Assembly (NCBI RefSeq): GCF_001562015.1
Contig: NZ_LASA01000002.1
Location: 1-54,237 of the forward strand
Direction: 5' to 3'
DNA: 54,237 bases
Source of the DNA: Endozoicomonas arenosclerae
GTDB lineage: Bacteria > Pseudomonadota > Gammaproteobacteria > Pseudomonadales > Endozoicomonadaceae
Position numbers and translations under genes: made by a program. Shown piece after piece: positions 43,154-50,736 of this stretch (position 1 is its first letter; every line of letters begins with the position of its first letter). The notes beneath the pieces were generated by a model, which saw only the letters and a list, made by a program, of their open reading frames with translations, was not told the origin of the DNA and made no database searches.

Positions 43154-43190
43154 GTTCGATAAAAGGAACAATGAGTTCCAAAATTAGAAC
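43154..43190. promoter_or_regulatory. Two LysR-type operator dyads, 21 bp apart
   Basis: GTTC-N8-GAAC occurs at 43154-43169 and again at 43175-43190, exactly 21 bp (two helical turns) apart, in the 124-base divergent region between the alkyl sulfatase and LysR genes. Each dyad has the T-N11-A style symmetry of LysR binding sites. A third overlapping dyad GGAAC-N5-GTTCC joins them. This is probably the site where the LysR protein activates the sulfatase operon and represses itself. Confidence 0.65.
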
Positions 43191-43217
43191 AGTTGTTGAT
43201 TTACAAACCGTCTCACC

Positions 43218-44138
43218 ATGAAACACCTCAATGCCACTGCAATCTTCCAGAAAGTCGCTCAACTGGGCAGTTTCTCCCAGGCAGCCAGTGCCCTGGGTAT
43301 TGCCAAATCCTCTGTCAGCAGAGCTATTGTTCAGTTAGAAAAAGAATGTGGGGTGGCGCTGCTCTACAGAAACTCAAGGCGTTTCAGCCTGACGGAAGAA
43401 GGGGGGCGGTTACTCAGTCACTGCGAGGTCATTGTTTCTGAGTATGAAACGGCCATGGCTGAGATTAATCAGGTAGCCAATCAGGCCAGAGGGCTGGTCA
43501 GGGTCAGTATTCCTACTGCTATTGGTCAGACGATGATTGCTCCGGTGTTGCCCAGCTTTCTTGCTCAACATCCAGAGCTTTCCATAGACATGGATCTCAG
43601 CCACACGTCCATCAGCCAACTGGAGAGCGGCATTGATCTGGCGATTATTTTTGGTGCATTACCCGACAGTGGAATGGTAGCTACCAAGCTGGCGGATATC
43701 TCAGTAATGACTTGTGCATCGCCCGAGTATCTTGCCAAACATGGAACACCTTCCCATCCCGAAGATCTGGTTGAGCATGACTTACTGCTGATGAACCTGC
43801 CCAATGTTCAGAAGCAAAGTCACTGGCTTTTTGAAGACAAAGAAGGTCAAAAACATCTTGTGCCTGTTGCTGGAAAGCTGACTTTAAACGACACCATTGC
43901 ACTGAAAAATGTCATGTTGAATCACGGGGGCATTGTTGCTCTCCCACCCTATGTTATTGCGGAAGAATTAGCCCAGGGACGCGTGATCAGGGTTCTGAAG
44001 GGCTACAACCTGCCCAAAACGCCACTGTTTGCTGTTTTTCATGACAGGGCGAGAACGCCACCCAAGGTTCGAATGTTTCTGGACTTCGTGAAAGAGCAGG
44101 TCAATCGCTCATTGATCAGCCCTGAGGAAGTGTCATAA
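43218..44138 (+). CDS. LysR-type transcriptional regulator
   Basis: 306 residues. N-terminal winged helix (FQKVAQLGSFSQAASALGIAKSSVSRAIVQLEKECGVALLYRNSRRFSLTEEG, shown here only as the family block) and the periplasmic-binding-like effector domain from ~90 (VRVSIPTAIGQTMIAPVLPS, YLAKHGTPSHPEDL, the CrgA-type pattern). Divergent from the alkyl sulfatase-GMC operon and 43 bases before the LysE-type exporter. It probably senses an alkyl sulfate, alcohol or derived molecule (inference). Confidence 0.94.
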   Translation: MKHLNATAIFQKVAQLGSFSQAASALGIAKSSVSRAIVQLEKECGVALLYRNSRRFSLTEEGGRLLSHCEVIVSEYETAMAEINQVANQARGLVRVSIPTAIGQTMIAPVLPSFLAQHPELSIDMDLSHTSISQLESGIDLAIIFGALPDSGMVATKLADISVMTCASPEYLAKHGTPSHPEDLVEHDLLLMNLPNVQKQSHWLFEDKEGQKHLVPVAGKLTLNDTIALKNVMLNHGGIVALPPYVIAEELAQGRVIRVLKGYNLPKTPLFAVFHDRARTPPKVRMFLDFVKEQVNRSLISPEEVS

Positions 44139-44181
44139 TCCGGCTTATTCAATGTTTCGATCCACCAGCAGTAGAAAAATC

Positions 44182-44811
44182 ATGGATTATGTAAACGCAG
44201 CGGTTCAGATTACCCTCATCTGGACAATAGCCGTCATGACACCGGGCGCCAATGTTATCCTCACAATGAACACTGCACTGACAGGCAATCGTCGATTAGC
44301 CCGCTCTGCAGCATTCGTGGTGTCTGCAGCCGTTCTACTCTGGAGCCTGCTCGGAGCCACAGGTTTGCTGGTTATACTCAAAGCTTTCCCCTGGTTGCAG
44401 ACTTCTCTTAAAGTTCTGGGTGGTTGCTACCTTCTCTGGTTGGGAATCAGCAAGATTATTTCCACCCGCAAAAATGGCCATTCAACCTTTAGTTCCAGCA
44501 ACCAGCCTCAGTCTCTTAACAGCAGAAAACTCTTCACTCTGTCCTTTGTGACCAGCCTGCTGAACCCAAAAACCGGACTTTTCGTCATCAGTCTTTTCTC
44601 TGTTGTGATCAAGGGGACGGTCACCTGGCCTTTTGTCTTTATGGCTATGTCCATTATGGGGGTGATCACTTTGCTCTGGCACCTGTTCCTTTCTTTTGCC
44701 TTTTCCAGGGCCAGAGCCCAGAAGGCTTACCAGAAAGTATCGAATATTTTTGACTACTTTACGGGTGGACTGTTCACACTGTTTGGAGCCAAGATGCTGG
44801 CTTCTGGTTAA
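44182..44811 (+). CDS. LysE/RhtB family exporter
   Basis: 209 residues, six hydrophobic helices with the family N-terminus TPGANVILTMNTALTGNRRLARSAA and the middle LLNPKTGLFVISLF. Exporters of this family remove amino acids or homoserine lactones. I chose the ATG at 44182, which gives the usual N-terminus; an ATG at 44152 would add ten residues. It follows the LysR gene on the same strand and may share its transcript. Confidence 0.88.
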   Translation: MDYVNAAVQITLIWTIAVMTPGANVILTMNTALTGNRRLARSAAFVVSAAVLLWSLLGATGLLVILKAFPWLQTSLKVLGGCYLLWLGISKIISTRKNGHSTFSSSNQPQSLNSRKLFTLSFVTSLLNPKTGLFVISLFSVVIKGTVTWPFVFMAMSIMGVITLLWHLFLSFAFSRARAQKAYQKVSNIFDYFTGGLFTLFGAKMLASG

Positions 44812-44963
44812 CGCCATATCAATGAATGAATAGGCTGTTAATCTGATGTTTAGGGTTCGCCGGACATAATTGTGACGTTTATCCTGGAACGGATATCAAA
44901 ACTATTTCGTAGAAAACAACGCAGAGCGCCCTTCAATTGTCAGGCTCTGCAAGGTAGTCACAG

Positions 44964-45134
44964 ATGTCAGACAAACTGCTTTCCTTCCCTCAGGTGCTTA
45001 CCCGGGTTTCCAGAAGATCCACGCAAGAAAAGGATTTTCCAAGGCCTATCAAACTGCCTTTCAGCAATAACGCCTATTGGTTCAAATCGGATATTGAAAG
45101 CTGGATGATAAAGCAGCTGCCTATAGCGAAATAG
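44964..45134 (+). CDS. AlpA-family small excisionase-like regulator
   Basis: 56 residues, too short for most automatic cut-offs, with AAGG six to nine bases before the ATG at 44964. The peptide starts MSDKLLSFPQVLTRVSRRS and contains FPRPIKLPFSNNAYWFKSDI followed by ESWMIKQ, the AlpA/MerR-like wing pattern (R-PxxI-L ... W-xSDIExWI). AlpA proteins activate excision of P4-like elements. No integrase is visible next to it, so it is an orphan and perhaps a remnant of an integrated element. Confidence 0.7.
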   Translation: MSDKLLSFPQVLTRVSRRSTQEKDFPRPIKLPFSNNAYWFKSDIESWMIKQLPIAK

Positions 45135-45337
45135 TCGCTCAATACATTTCCCGAGAGGGTGTCTGCCACCCTCTTTATTTGCGGTACATACCCCCATTCT
45201 TTTTCGTCAGACTGTTTTTTTCGAAGTATATCTACTCAGTTTGGTGAAAGCAGATTCTAATCAGCAAACGGCAAGTTCTTACAGTATTGCCTTTCCGGAG
45301 TCGGCACTATGACGGCATCAAATCTGGAGGCAATATC

Positions 45338-45673
45338 ATGCTGATGACTCTTCAAAACCTGCTTGGCCAATCACCCGAATGGATGGCTCTTCTGGTCCTG
45401 ATTGCAGCAGTCCTCCCTCTGATTCTGTTGCCCGCAGTTTTTCTGGGTCTTCTGGGTGCCAGACAAAAGAATAAAGTCAGGGCCTATCTCCGTTTCATGT
45501 ATCTTTTTCTACCCTGGCTGCCATTTGCAGCGCTGGCGGGCCTGTACATGATGAGTGTTGCCAACATCACTCTCGGATTGATTACAGGCTTGGCGTTTGT
45601 GGCTGTTCGCCTCTATTTTGTCTTTGCCAATGCCAGTAACAATGGCTTGAACGCCAGCCTGCGAGTAGCTTGA
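45338..45673 (+). CDS. Small hypothetical membrane protein
   Basis: 111 residues with three hydrophobic segments (~15-40, ~52-72, ~78-98) and a basic loop (GARQKNKVRAYLRF). No family recognised. The ATG at 45338 is preceded seven bases upstream by GGAGG, a strong site; a longer frame from 45287 is not needed. Confidence 0.65.
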   Translation: MLMTLQNLLGQSPEWMALLVLIAAVLPLILLPAVFLGLLGARQKNKVRAYLRFMYLFLPWLPFAALAGLYMMSVANITLGLITGLAFVAVRLYFVFANASNNGLNASLRVA

Positions 45674-45756
45674 CTGCCAGAGATTACAGGGAACTTTCTG
45701 ATATCAGTCAGATCTAACTAAGGATTGATCGATCACTGATATCAGGAAGAAGCGGC

Positions 45757-46650
45757 ATGGACAGCCTGACCTTAATTGCCATACAACCCGGCTTATCTGC
45801 AGAACAAAAAGAGCAGGGGTCACAGCAATATGAAGATTTCCCCAGGATTTCTTCGAGCGTAAAACCAATCCTGAAAAACGCATCCTCTTCAACAAATAAC
45901 CCTCAAGCGACATCAAGCCGTAAGATCACTATTCGAGAGCCTACTCCTGAAGAGCTGTATTCAACCTCAAAACCTGAATCATCCGAATATACGCCTGAAC
46001 GCCTTCAGCAAGAGTTGGGACTGAATCTGGAAAGACATCCCAGTATTTCTGTTGAACAGATATTTAAAGAAACGATTGAAGGTCTGGACTGTCCAGCTTC
46101 ACTCCTGGTGGTTTTCTTTTGGGGTGAAGCTAATCAAATTGCACCCGGACTTTTGAGTCAATGTGAATCAAAAATAGCCAATGCCCTTTGCTCAGACCTC
46201 CTGAGCTGGATATACCCATTAATTCCTGCGTCAGGTGATAAACACTTCAAAAGTATCGAATTCACCAAACGGCATTGCGTTCATGAACTCCAGAAGTTAC
46301 CACCGGACAGCCAGGAAGCTTGCTGTGAAAAGAAAGCCTCCAAAGTTGAGCGTTTTTTGAGGAAGCAGATCGATAGGACCATTAGGGATTACTCGACACT
46401 GTCATTACAGCAGGAACTCAGGAATGGCTTTGCTGAATGCTGTCGATACCTGCCCCTTTATGGAAAAGACCCCAAAGTATTTATTCAGGAACTGATGCAA
46501 CACCGTCTGGATTCAAAAGAACTTCTAGAACAGTTCATTCAAGGAGCAGAAGAATATATTTCCCCCGTATTAACCTCTCCGCCCCCATCACGAGAAGATC
46601 TGGACTCACCCGACCTTGCCTTTAAACCCAAGAGGCCACCACAGGACTGA
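45757..46650 (+). CDS. Effector-like hypothetical protein with a phosphatase-inhibitor-2-like motif
   Basis: 297 residues, no signal peptide or membrane span, family not recognised. N-terminal ~70 residues are Ser/Thr/Pro-rich and probably disordered. Within them SVKPILKNASSST (34-46) resembles the PP1-binding KGILKN motif of eukaryotic protein phosphatase inhibitor-2. The rest is helical with several Cys (CCEKK, ECCRYL) and ends in a Pro-rich tail. AGGA precedes the ATG. It is convergent with the next gene (one base apart). The disordered eukaryote-like tail suggests a secreted effector; this is inference only. Confidence 0.55.
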   Translation: MDSLTLIAIQPGLSAEQKEQGSQQYEDFPRISSSVKPILKNASSSTNNPQATSSRKITIREPTPEELYSTSKPESSEYTPERLQQELGLNLERHPSISVEQIFKETIEGLDCPASLLVVFFWGEANQIAPGLLSQCESKIANALCSDLLSWIYPLIPASGDKHFKSIEFTKRHCVHELQKLPPDSQEACCEKKASKVERFLRKQIDRTIRDYSTLSLQQELRNGFAECCRYLPLYGKDPKVFIQELMQHRLDSKELLEQFIQGAEEYISPVLTSPPPSREDLDSPDLAFKPKRPPQD

Positions 46651-48363
46651 TCAGACCTTGCTGACTCTTCGCTCATAGAGGGTGAATGATTCGGCACGTA
46701 CCTCCATGACATCCTCCCAGAGAGGATTGACCGGTACATAATATTTGCAATCCTTTAACTCTTTTAGCAACGCTTTCAGCTGTTGTTTGTTCTCTACCAT
46801 ATAGAATGTATCTGTCAGACAACCCACTGCAACAGGCACAATAACCGTCATCGGGAAGTTCGTTTTCAAGTCAGTTACCGGGTTCTGGTTATCAGCACCA
46901 TGATGGAAGAGAGGGTTCTTGTCCGGGTGTCGGTTTACTGCCCTGTTCAGCATCCTCAGATACTGCCTTTCACGCATCGTCATGTTGCCATACTGTTGAT
47001 CCATATCTTTCAGGAACACTTTCCTGTTAGCAGCGCCCTCCTCCAAAATGGCATAACTCGGCGTAGTTTCTCCCGCAGAAGAGCCTCTTCTGCCTTTCTC
47101 CAGATAAACCTGTAAACGGTGCTGAACCACTTCATGGCTGACCATAGGGATCGGCACTTTATCCTCCCCTCCCAGATCAACCTTTTCAAAGGGGAAGAAC
47201 AGAAAGCTGAGATCATAATCAGGCATAAGATCGATCACATAGAAAGGTACAAACTCATCACCTTCCTTAATCTCAACCAGAAAGTCCCCTTCCTCATTAC
47301 ACGTTGCCCTGAACTGATAATCCTCTGATTGGCTTTCTGGTCTGGCAGTAAAGAAAAGCTCCCGGTCACTGCTCCAGTTCAGATTCTCCAAAACAGCCTG
47401 ATTACTGTTGCCAAAATAGAGTTCTGATAATTCCCGGATTCTCTCCCTCGTTACCACCAGCGGTACAGCTTCTCGCTTGATCAAGTCTGCATAGCCCTGG
47501 AAGTTGGCAATGGTTTTCTCTGTGTCCCCAAACAGCTTGCTCAGTCTTTGCAAAAGAGGCATGACCGCAGCATGAGGGCCCCAGTTTGCAGATTTGAGCT
47601 TATAAATAAGGCTCTTGGACTTTTTCTTTGAGAGCGCCAAAGTAGTCGCAATTCGTTCAAAGGGGCGTATCCCCAAAATGGCTTTATCCCATTTCAATCT
47701 TTTGGCAAGGCTCAGCAAATGCTCCGCTGGAATACCCTGTTTAGGATGTGACATCACCGCCTCAAAGCCGCAAACAGTGGGAAGATCTTTTCTATGATCA
47801 GATGCATCAGGCGGTGTAGGAGACTTTCTAAAAATTTTTGGTGCTGGAGCAGACCCTCTTCTCAAAAGCGACCTGGGCGAACTCAGAAAACGCTTTAGCT
47901 CTCCATCTTCAGAGGTTTGAGACTGAATAGACCCTCTTCTTGTTGATGACTGACTCACCGGTCTCAACGGGACTTTCCAATACTCACCCTGAGGCAGGGT
48001 TGATGAAGAAGGAATATCAGGTAAGTCAGAGCTCCTGCGTCTGGGATCATGAATAACAACCTCAGGGCCAGACATTCTCCTCCTGTCGTCATAAAACCCA
48101 TGAGCACTACTGTCACTGGAGTCACTGTTCTGTCTGGAAACGACAATTAAAGGGCTTGGCATGTCGGGCTGGGTATTGGATCGCCTTCTGCTAAGAGGGG
48201 TTCCTGGTGCTGAACTGGAGGGAGGCACATGAAGGGTCAACGGGCACAGTCTTTCTGTGGATTTTGATCTCGTTACTCGAGGTCCTGAATCCTGACCATC
48301 CTTCGCTTCCAGATCCGCTTTCTGGAATGAGGGGAGCTTTAAAGAGTCTCCTGTCCTGTTCAA
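46651..48363 (-). CDS. Effector-like hypothetical protein with repeated RRxS sites, TTG start
   Basis: 570 residues, TTG start with GGGAGG seven bases upstream. Residues 1-195 are disordered, Ser/Pro/Arg-rich, with many basophilic kinase-type sites: RSKS (32-35), RRRS (59-62), RRRMS (94-98), RRRSS (108-112), RRGS (142-145, 168-171) and RKSP (179-182). Residues ~211-278 are helical (AEHLLSLAKRLKWDKAILG ... NWGPHAAVMPLLQRLSKL) in a layout reminiscent of a death-domain bundle. The C-terminal ~280 residues are globular and unrecognised. No signal peptide. Export by a type III-like route and host phosphorylation are speculation. Confidence 0.6.
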   Translation of the reverse strand: MNRTGDSLKLPSFQKADLEAKDGQDSGPRVTRSKSTERLCPLTLHVPPSSSAPGTPLSRRRSNTQPDMPSPLIVVSRQNSDSSDSSAHGFYDDRRRMSGPEVVIHDPRRRSSDLPDIPSSSTLPQGEYWKVPLRPVSQSSTRRGSIQSQTSEDGELKRFLSSPRSLLRRGSAPAPKIFRKSPTPPDASDHRKDLPTVCGFEAVMSHPKQGIPAEHLLSLAKRLKWDKAILGIRPFERIATTLALSKKKSKSLIYKLKSANWGPHAAVMPLLQRLSKLFGDTEKTIANFQGYADLIKREAVPLVVTRERIRELSELYFGNSNQAVLENLNWSSDRELFFTARPESQSEDYQFRATCNEEGDFLVEIKEGDEFVPFYVIDLMPDYDLSFLFFPFEKVDLGGEDKVPIPMVSHEVVQHRLQVYLEKGRRGSSAGETTPSYAILEEGAANRKVFLKDMDQQYGNMTMRERQYLRMLNRAVNRHPDKNPLFHHGADNQNPVTDLKTNFPMTVIVPVAVGCLTDTFYMVENKQQLKALLKELKDCKYYVPVNPLWEDVMEVRAESFTLYERRVSKV

Positions 48364-48381
48364 ATTAAGGCCTCCCTGCCT

Positions 48382-48413
48382 GATGAATACCAGCCCTTAG
48401 GCTGGTATTCATC
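48382..48413. other. 14-bp perfect hairpin ahead of the RRxS-rich protein gene
   Basis: GATGAATACCAGCC (48382-48395), loop CTTA, GGCTGGTATTCATC (48400-48413). It lies between the small upstream gene (48427-48759) and the TTG-started gene, 19 bases before the latter on the minus strand. No T-run follows, so it may be a structured 5' leader rather than a terminator. Confidence 0.6.
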
Positions 48414-48426
48414 TTTGACAACGATA

Positions 48427-48759
48427 TTAAGCTGCAGCTGATGCGAGCTTTGTGGTTGCCGTCTTAATCCCATCCTGCAGGGTCTGCTTATCCATTCGGA
48501 TAGAAGCCTGATCAGTATCCCACTTACCCGATTTTCTCTCTGACAACGGTGTACTCTCTTCCGGTGCAAGCAAACTGATACCCGTTTTCATGACAAGATC
48601 TACAGGAATCAAAGCCACACAGACTGCTGCAATACCAAACCAACAAGCAGCTTTGGCAGTGTACTTTGCCGCAGTAGCAATGTTGCTGTGAACAGCAGCT
48701 CTGTCTGCTTCATAGGATTTACCATGACCCATTGCTGAGTAAAGTCCTTGTACGTCCAT
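48427..48759 (-). CDS. Small hypothetical protein with one or two membrane segments
   Basis: 110 residues from the ATG at 48759, preceded by GGAAGTGG. It begins MDVQGLYSAMGHGKSYEADR, has a hydrophobic part (ACWFGIAAVCVALIPVDLVM, ~40-62) and an Ala/Lys-rich tail (TATTKLASAAA). No family recognised. It lies upstream of the RRxS-rich gene on the same strand, with a hairpin between, and may be part of the same transcript. Confidence 0.55.
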   Translation of the reverse strand: MDVQGLYSAMGHGKSYEADRAAVHSNIATAAKYTAKAACWFGIAAVCVALIPVDLVMKTGISLLAPEESTPLSERKSGKWDTDQASIRMDKQTLQDGIKTATTKLASAAA

Positions 48760-48843
48760 AATCCACTTCCTTTTGTGTGTTAGCTCCTTCACTCTAAATG
48801 AGGGAGCATGGAGAATGGATAACAAAACAGACAGTACCCCTGA

Positions 48844-49752
48844 CTAACAGGATTCAGCCCTTAAAGGCGTTTTTGTTTTAAGTGGCCACTTAAAGAAAAT
48901 AATCACATTACCCAAAGCAACCAAAACGAAACCCACAACGGCCAGACTGCTCCATTGATAGCCTTCAAAGAAGGTAGATAAGGTCAACGCCACAGCAGGG
49001 AACATAACTGTGGCATAAGCCGCTCTGTCTGCCCCAATTCTGCTCACCAACAACAGATAAGTAGTAAAAACTATCACTGAACCCGGTATGGCCAGGTATA
49101 AAAGTGCCGCTATATATTCAGTCCGCCCGTCGAGAACAAAGGGAATCCCCTGAAGTAGCGTCACCAGTGTTAAGATACAAGTACCGTAAAACATGCCCCA
49201 GGCATTGGTACTTGGCGGCTTGAGCCCCTTGTTCTGATGGCGAATGGAAATCATATTGCCCAGGGAAAAGAAAACCGTACCCAGCATGGCCAGCAGAACG
49301 CCCTTCAAAGTCTCCTGCCAGTTACCGTCCGATGAAAACTCAGGCCAGAACATGGCGGTAATCCCGATCAGACCCACAAAAGAGCCTGCAACGACTTTGA
49401 AACTGGGTTTTTTCTTATAAAACAACCAGTTGGCCACGCAGTTAGTCACTGTAGCGACCGAAAAAACCACAGAACTCAAGCCACTGTTGATGTACTGAAT
49501 GGATGAATAAAAGCAATAGAAGTTAAAGCAGAACAGGCAGCAACCCTGCAGCAAGGTATAGAAATGATCTTTTCGATCCAGCTTCTGCAGTTTTCGAGTC
49601 AGGCTTAAAATCGCAAATAGCAGCAACCCGGCAATAGCGAACCGGTAAATAATTGATACCGGAACAGGCACTTCACCCAGCTGAAAGGTAATGGCTATCC
49701 AGGTTGAACCCCAGATCATTACGGTCAGGGCATATAACGCGACATTGTACAT
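48844..49752 (-). CDS. DMT (EamA) family transporter
   Basis: 302 residues with ten hydrophobic helices in two EamA halves; N-terminus YNVALYALTVMIWGSTWIAI and second-half start GVLLAMLGTVFFSLGNMISI. Metabolite exporter or importer with unknown substrate (amino acids or similar). Monocistronic, minus strand. Confidence 0.9.
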   Translation of the reverse strand: MYNVALYALTVMIWGSTWIAITFQLGEVPVPVSIIYRFAIAGLLLFAILSLTRKLQKLDRKDHFYTLLQGCCLFCFNFYCFYSSIQYINSGLSSVVFSVATVTNCVANWLFYKKKPSFKVVAGSFVGLIGITAMFWPEFSSDGNWQETLKGVLLAMLGTVFFSLGNMISIRHQNKGLKPPSTNAWGMFYGTCILTLVTLLQGIPFVLDGRTEYIAALLYLAIPGSVIVFTTYLLLVSRIGADRAAYATVMFPAVALTLSTFFEGYQWSSLAVVGFVLVALGNVIIFFKWPLKTKTPLRAESC

Positions 49753-49855
49753 TGGCTATCTCTCAGGCAGCTATGGCCCGTACTTCGTTCTTGTTTTTGG
49801 AGGGCAAGAGAAGCAATTCTAGTCTAATTCCATCAGGAGTCTATCGATATCATGC

Positions 49856-50677
49856 TCACCAGATAGAATCCGGATAACAATAGCCGTGCTTGGGGTTTCG
49901 GCCCTCAACAGGCCTGCTGAGGACAGTCTCATCCGAATAATCCCAGGACCAGCATTCACCACATCTCAGCTTACCATTGCAGTTATTGATGGCAGACGTG
50001 CAGTTCTGCATAGAGGGCAGACTCGATCGGGTAATGTTTCTGCCTTTCTTAATGTCGGTGCTGCTCCATCCACACCTGGTTTTCTGGCAACGGCATATCA
50101 GCTTCCCGTTAGCCAACCGGCAGTCATTACACCGATTCGTTAATCCATGAAATTCCAGAAGCTCATGCAGTGAACAGAACAGCAAACCACCGGCATAGAG
50201 CACCCTATCTGGCTCCTCACAGCTCGCCAACGGCAGGGACACTTTATAATAGGAATCCCAGACCCATCCGCCGATCTTGCAGCGACAATCAAGAACGCCA
50301 TCCTCAACCCTGCATTCAGAGCAATATCGCAGGTAATCACCTTTGGGAAGACCTTCTATGGGCTCTATGGGTTCAGAAGTGTCTTCCTCAATAACTTCTT
50401 CAGGTTCAGGGACAAGGCTCAAGTCAGTTTCACAAAACAAAACCCCTCGCCTGACAGAAACGGTATCCAGAGTACATAAAGACAGATCCAGGGAGCGATT
50501 GTAGAACTTATTGTCCGGCGCTTCACAGGAACAACTCAGGCGGCCGTCATCAATGCGACAGTCCTTACAATCTTTCTGATAATTCCCTTTGGGCCAGTCA
50601 GAACTGGAAAAAGGTATTTCCAGCATGGCCCAGCCGAAAGACGTATATGCACAAAGCAGGAACAATAAGTAACGCAT
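49856..50677 (-). CDS. Secreted triple cyanovirin-N-like (CVNH) repeat protein
   Basis: 273 residues with signal peptide RYLLFLLCAYTSFGWA. Three CVNH-type repeats with the same Cys pattern: GNYQKDCKDCRIDDGRLSCSC ... LDLSLC (~30-72), GDYLRYCSECRVEDGVLDCRC ... LPLASC (~113-155) and LTNRCNDCRLANGKLICRC ... NITRSSLPSMQNC (~178-230), followed by a Cys-rich end. CVNH domains bind high-mannose glycans in cyanobacteria, fungi and ferns. AGGGA lies six bases before the ATG at 50677. A related protein is at 17204. The role may be adhesion to host or competitor glycans (inference). Confidence 0.75.
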   Translation of the reverse strand: MRYLLFLLCAYTSFGWAMLEIPFSSSDWPKGNYQKDCKDCRIDDGRLSCSCEAPDNKFYNRSLDLSLCTLDTVSVRRGVLFCETDLSLVPEPEEVIEEDTSEPIEPIEGLPKGDYLRYCSECRVEDGVLDCRCKIGGWVWDSYYKVSLPLASCEEPDRVLYAGGLLFCSLHELLEFHGLTNRCNDCRLANGKLICRCQKTRCGWSSTDIKKGRNITRSSLPSMQNCTSAINNCNGKLRCGECWSWDYSDETVLSRPVEGRNPKHGYCYPDSIW

Positions 50678-50736
50678 GATCGATCCCTGATCATTTTTTA
50701 ATAAATAACATCCTTCTAATTCAGTCTACGCCAAAC

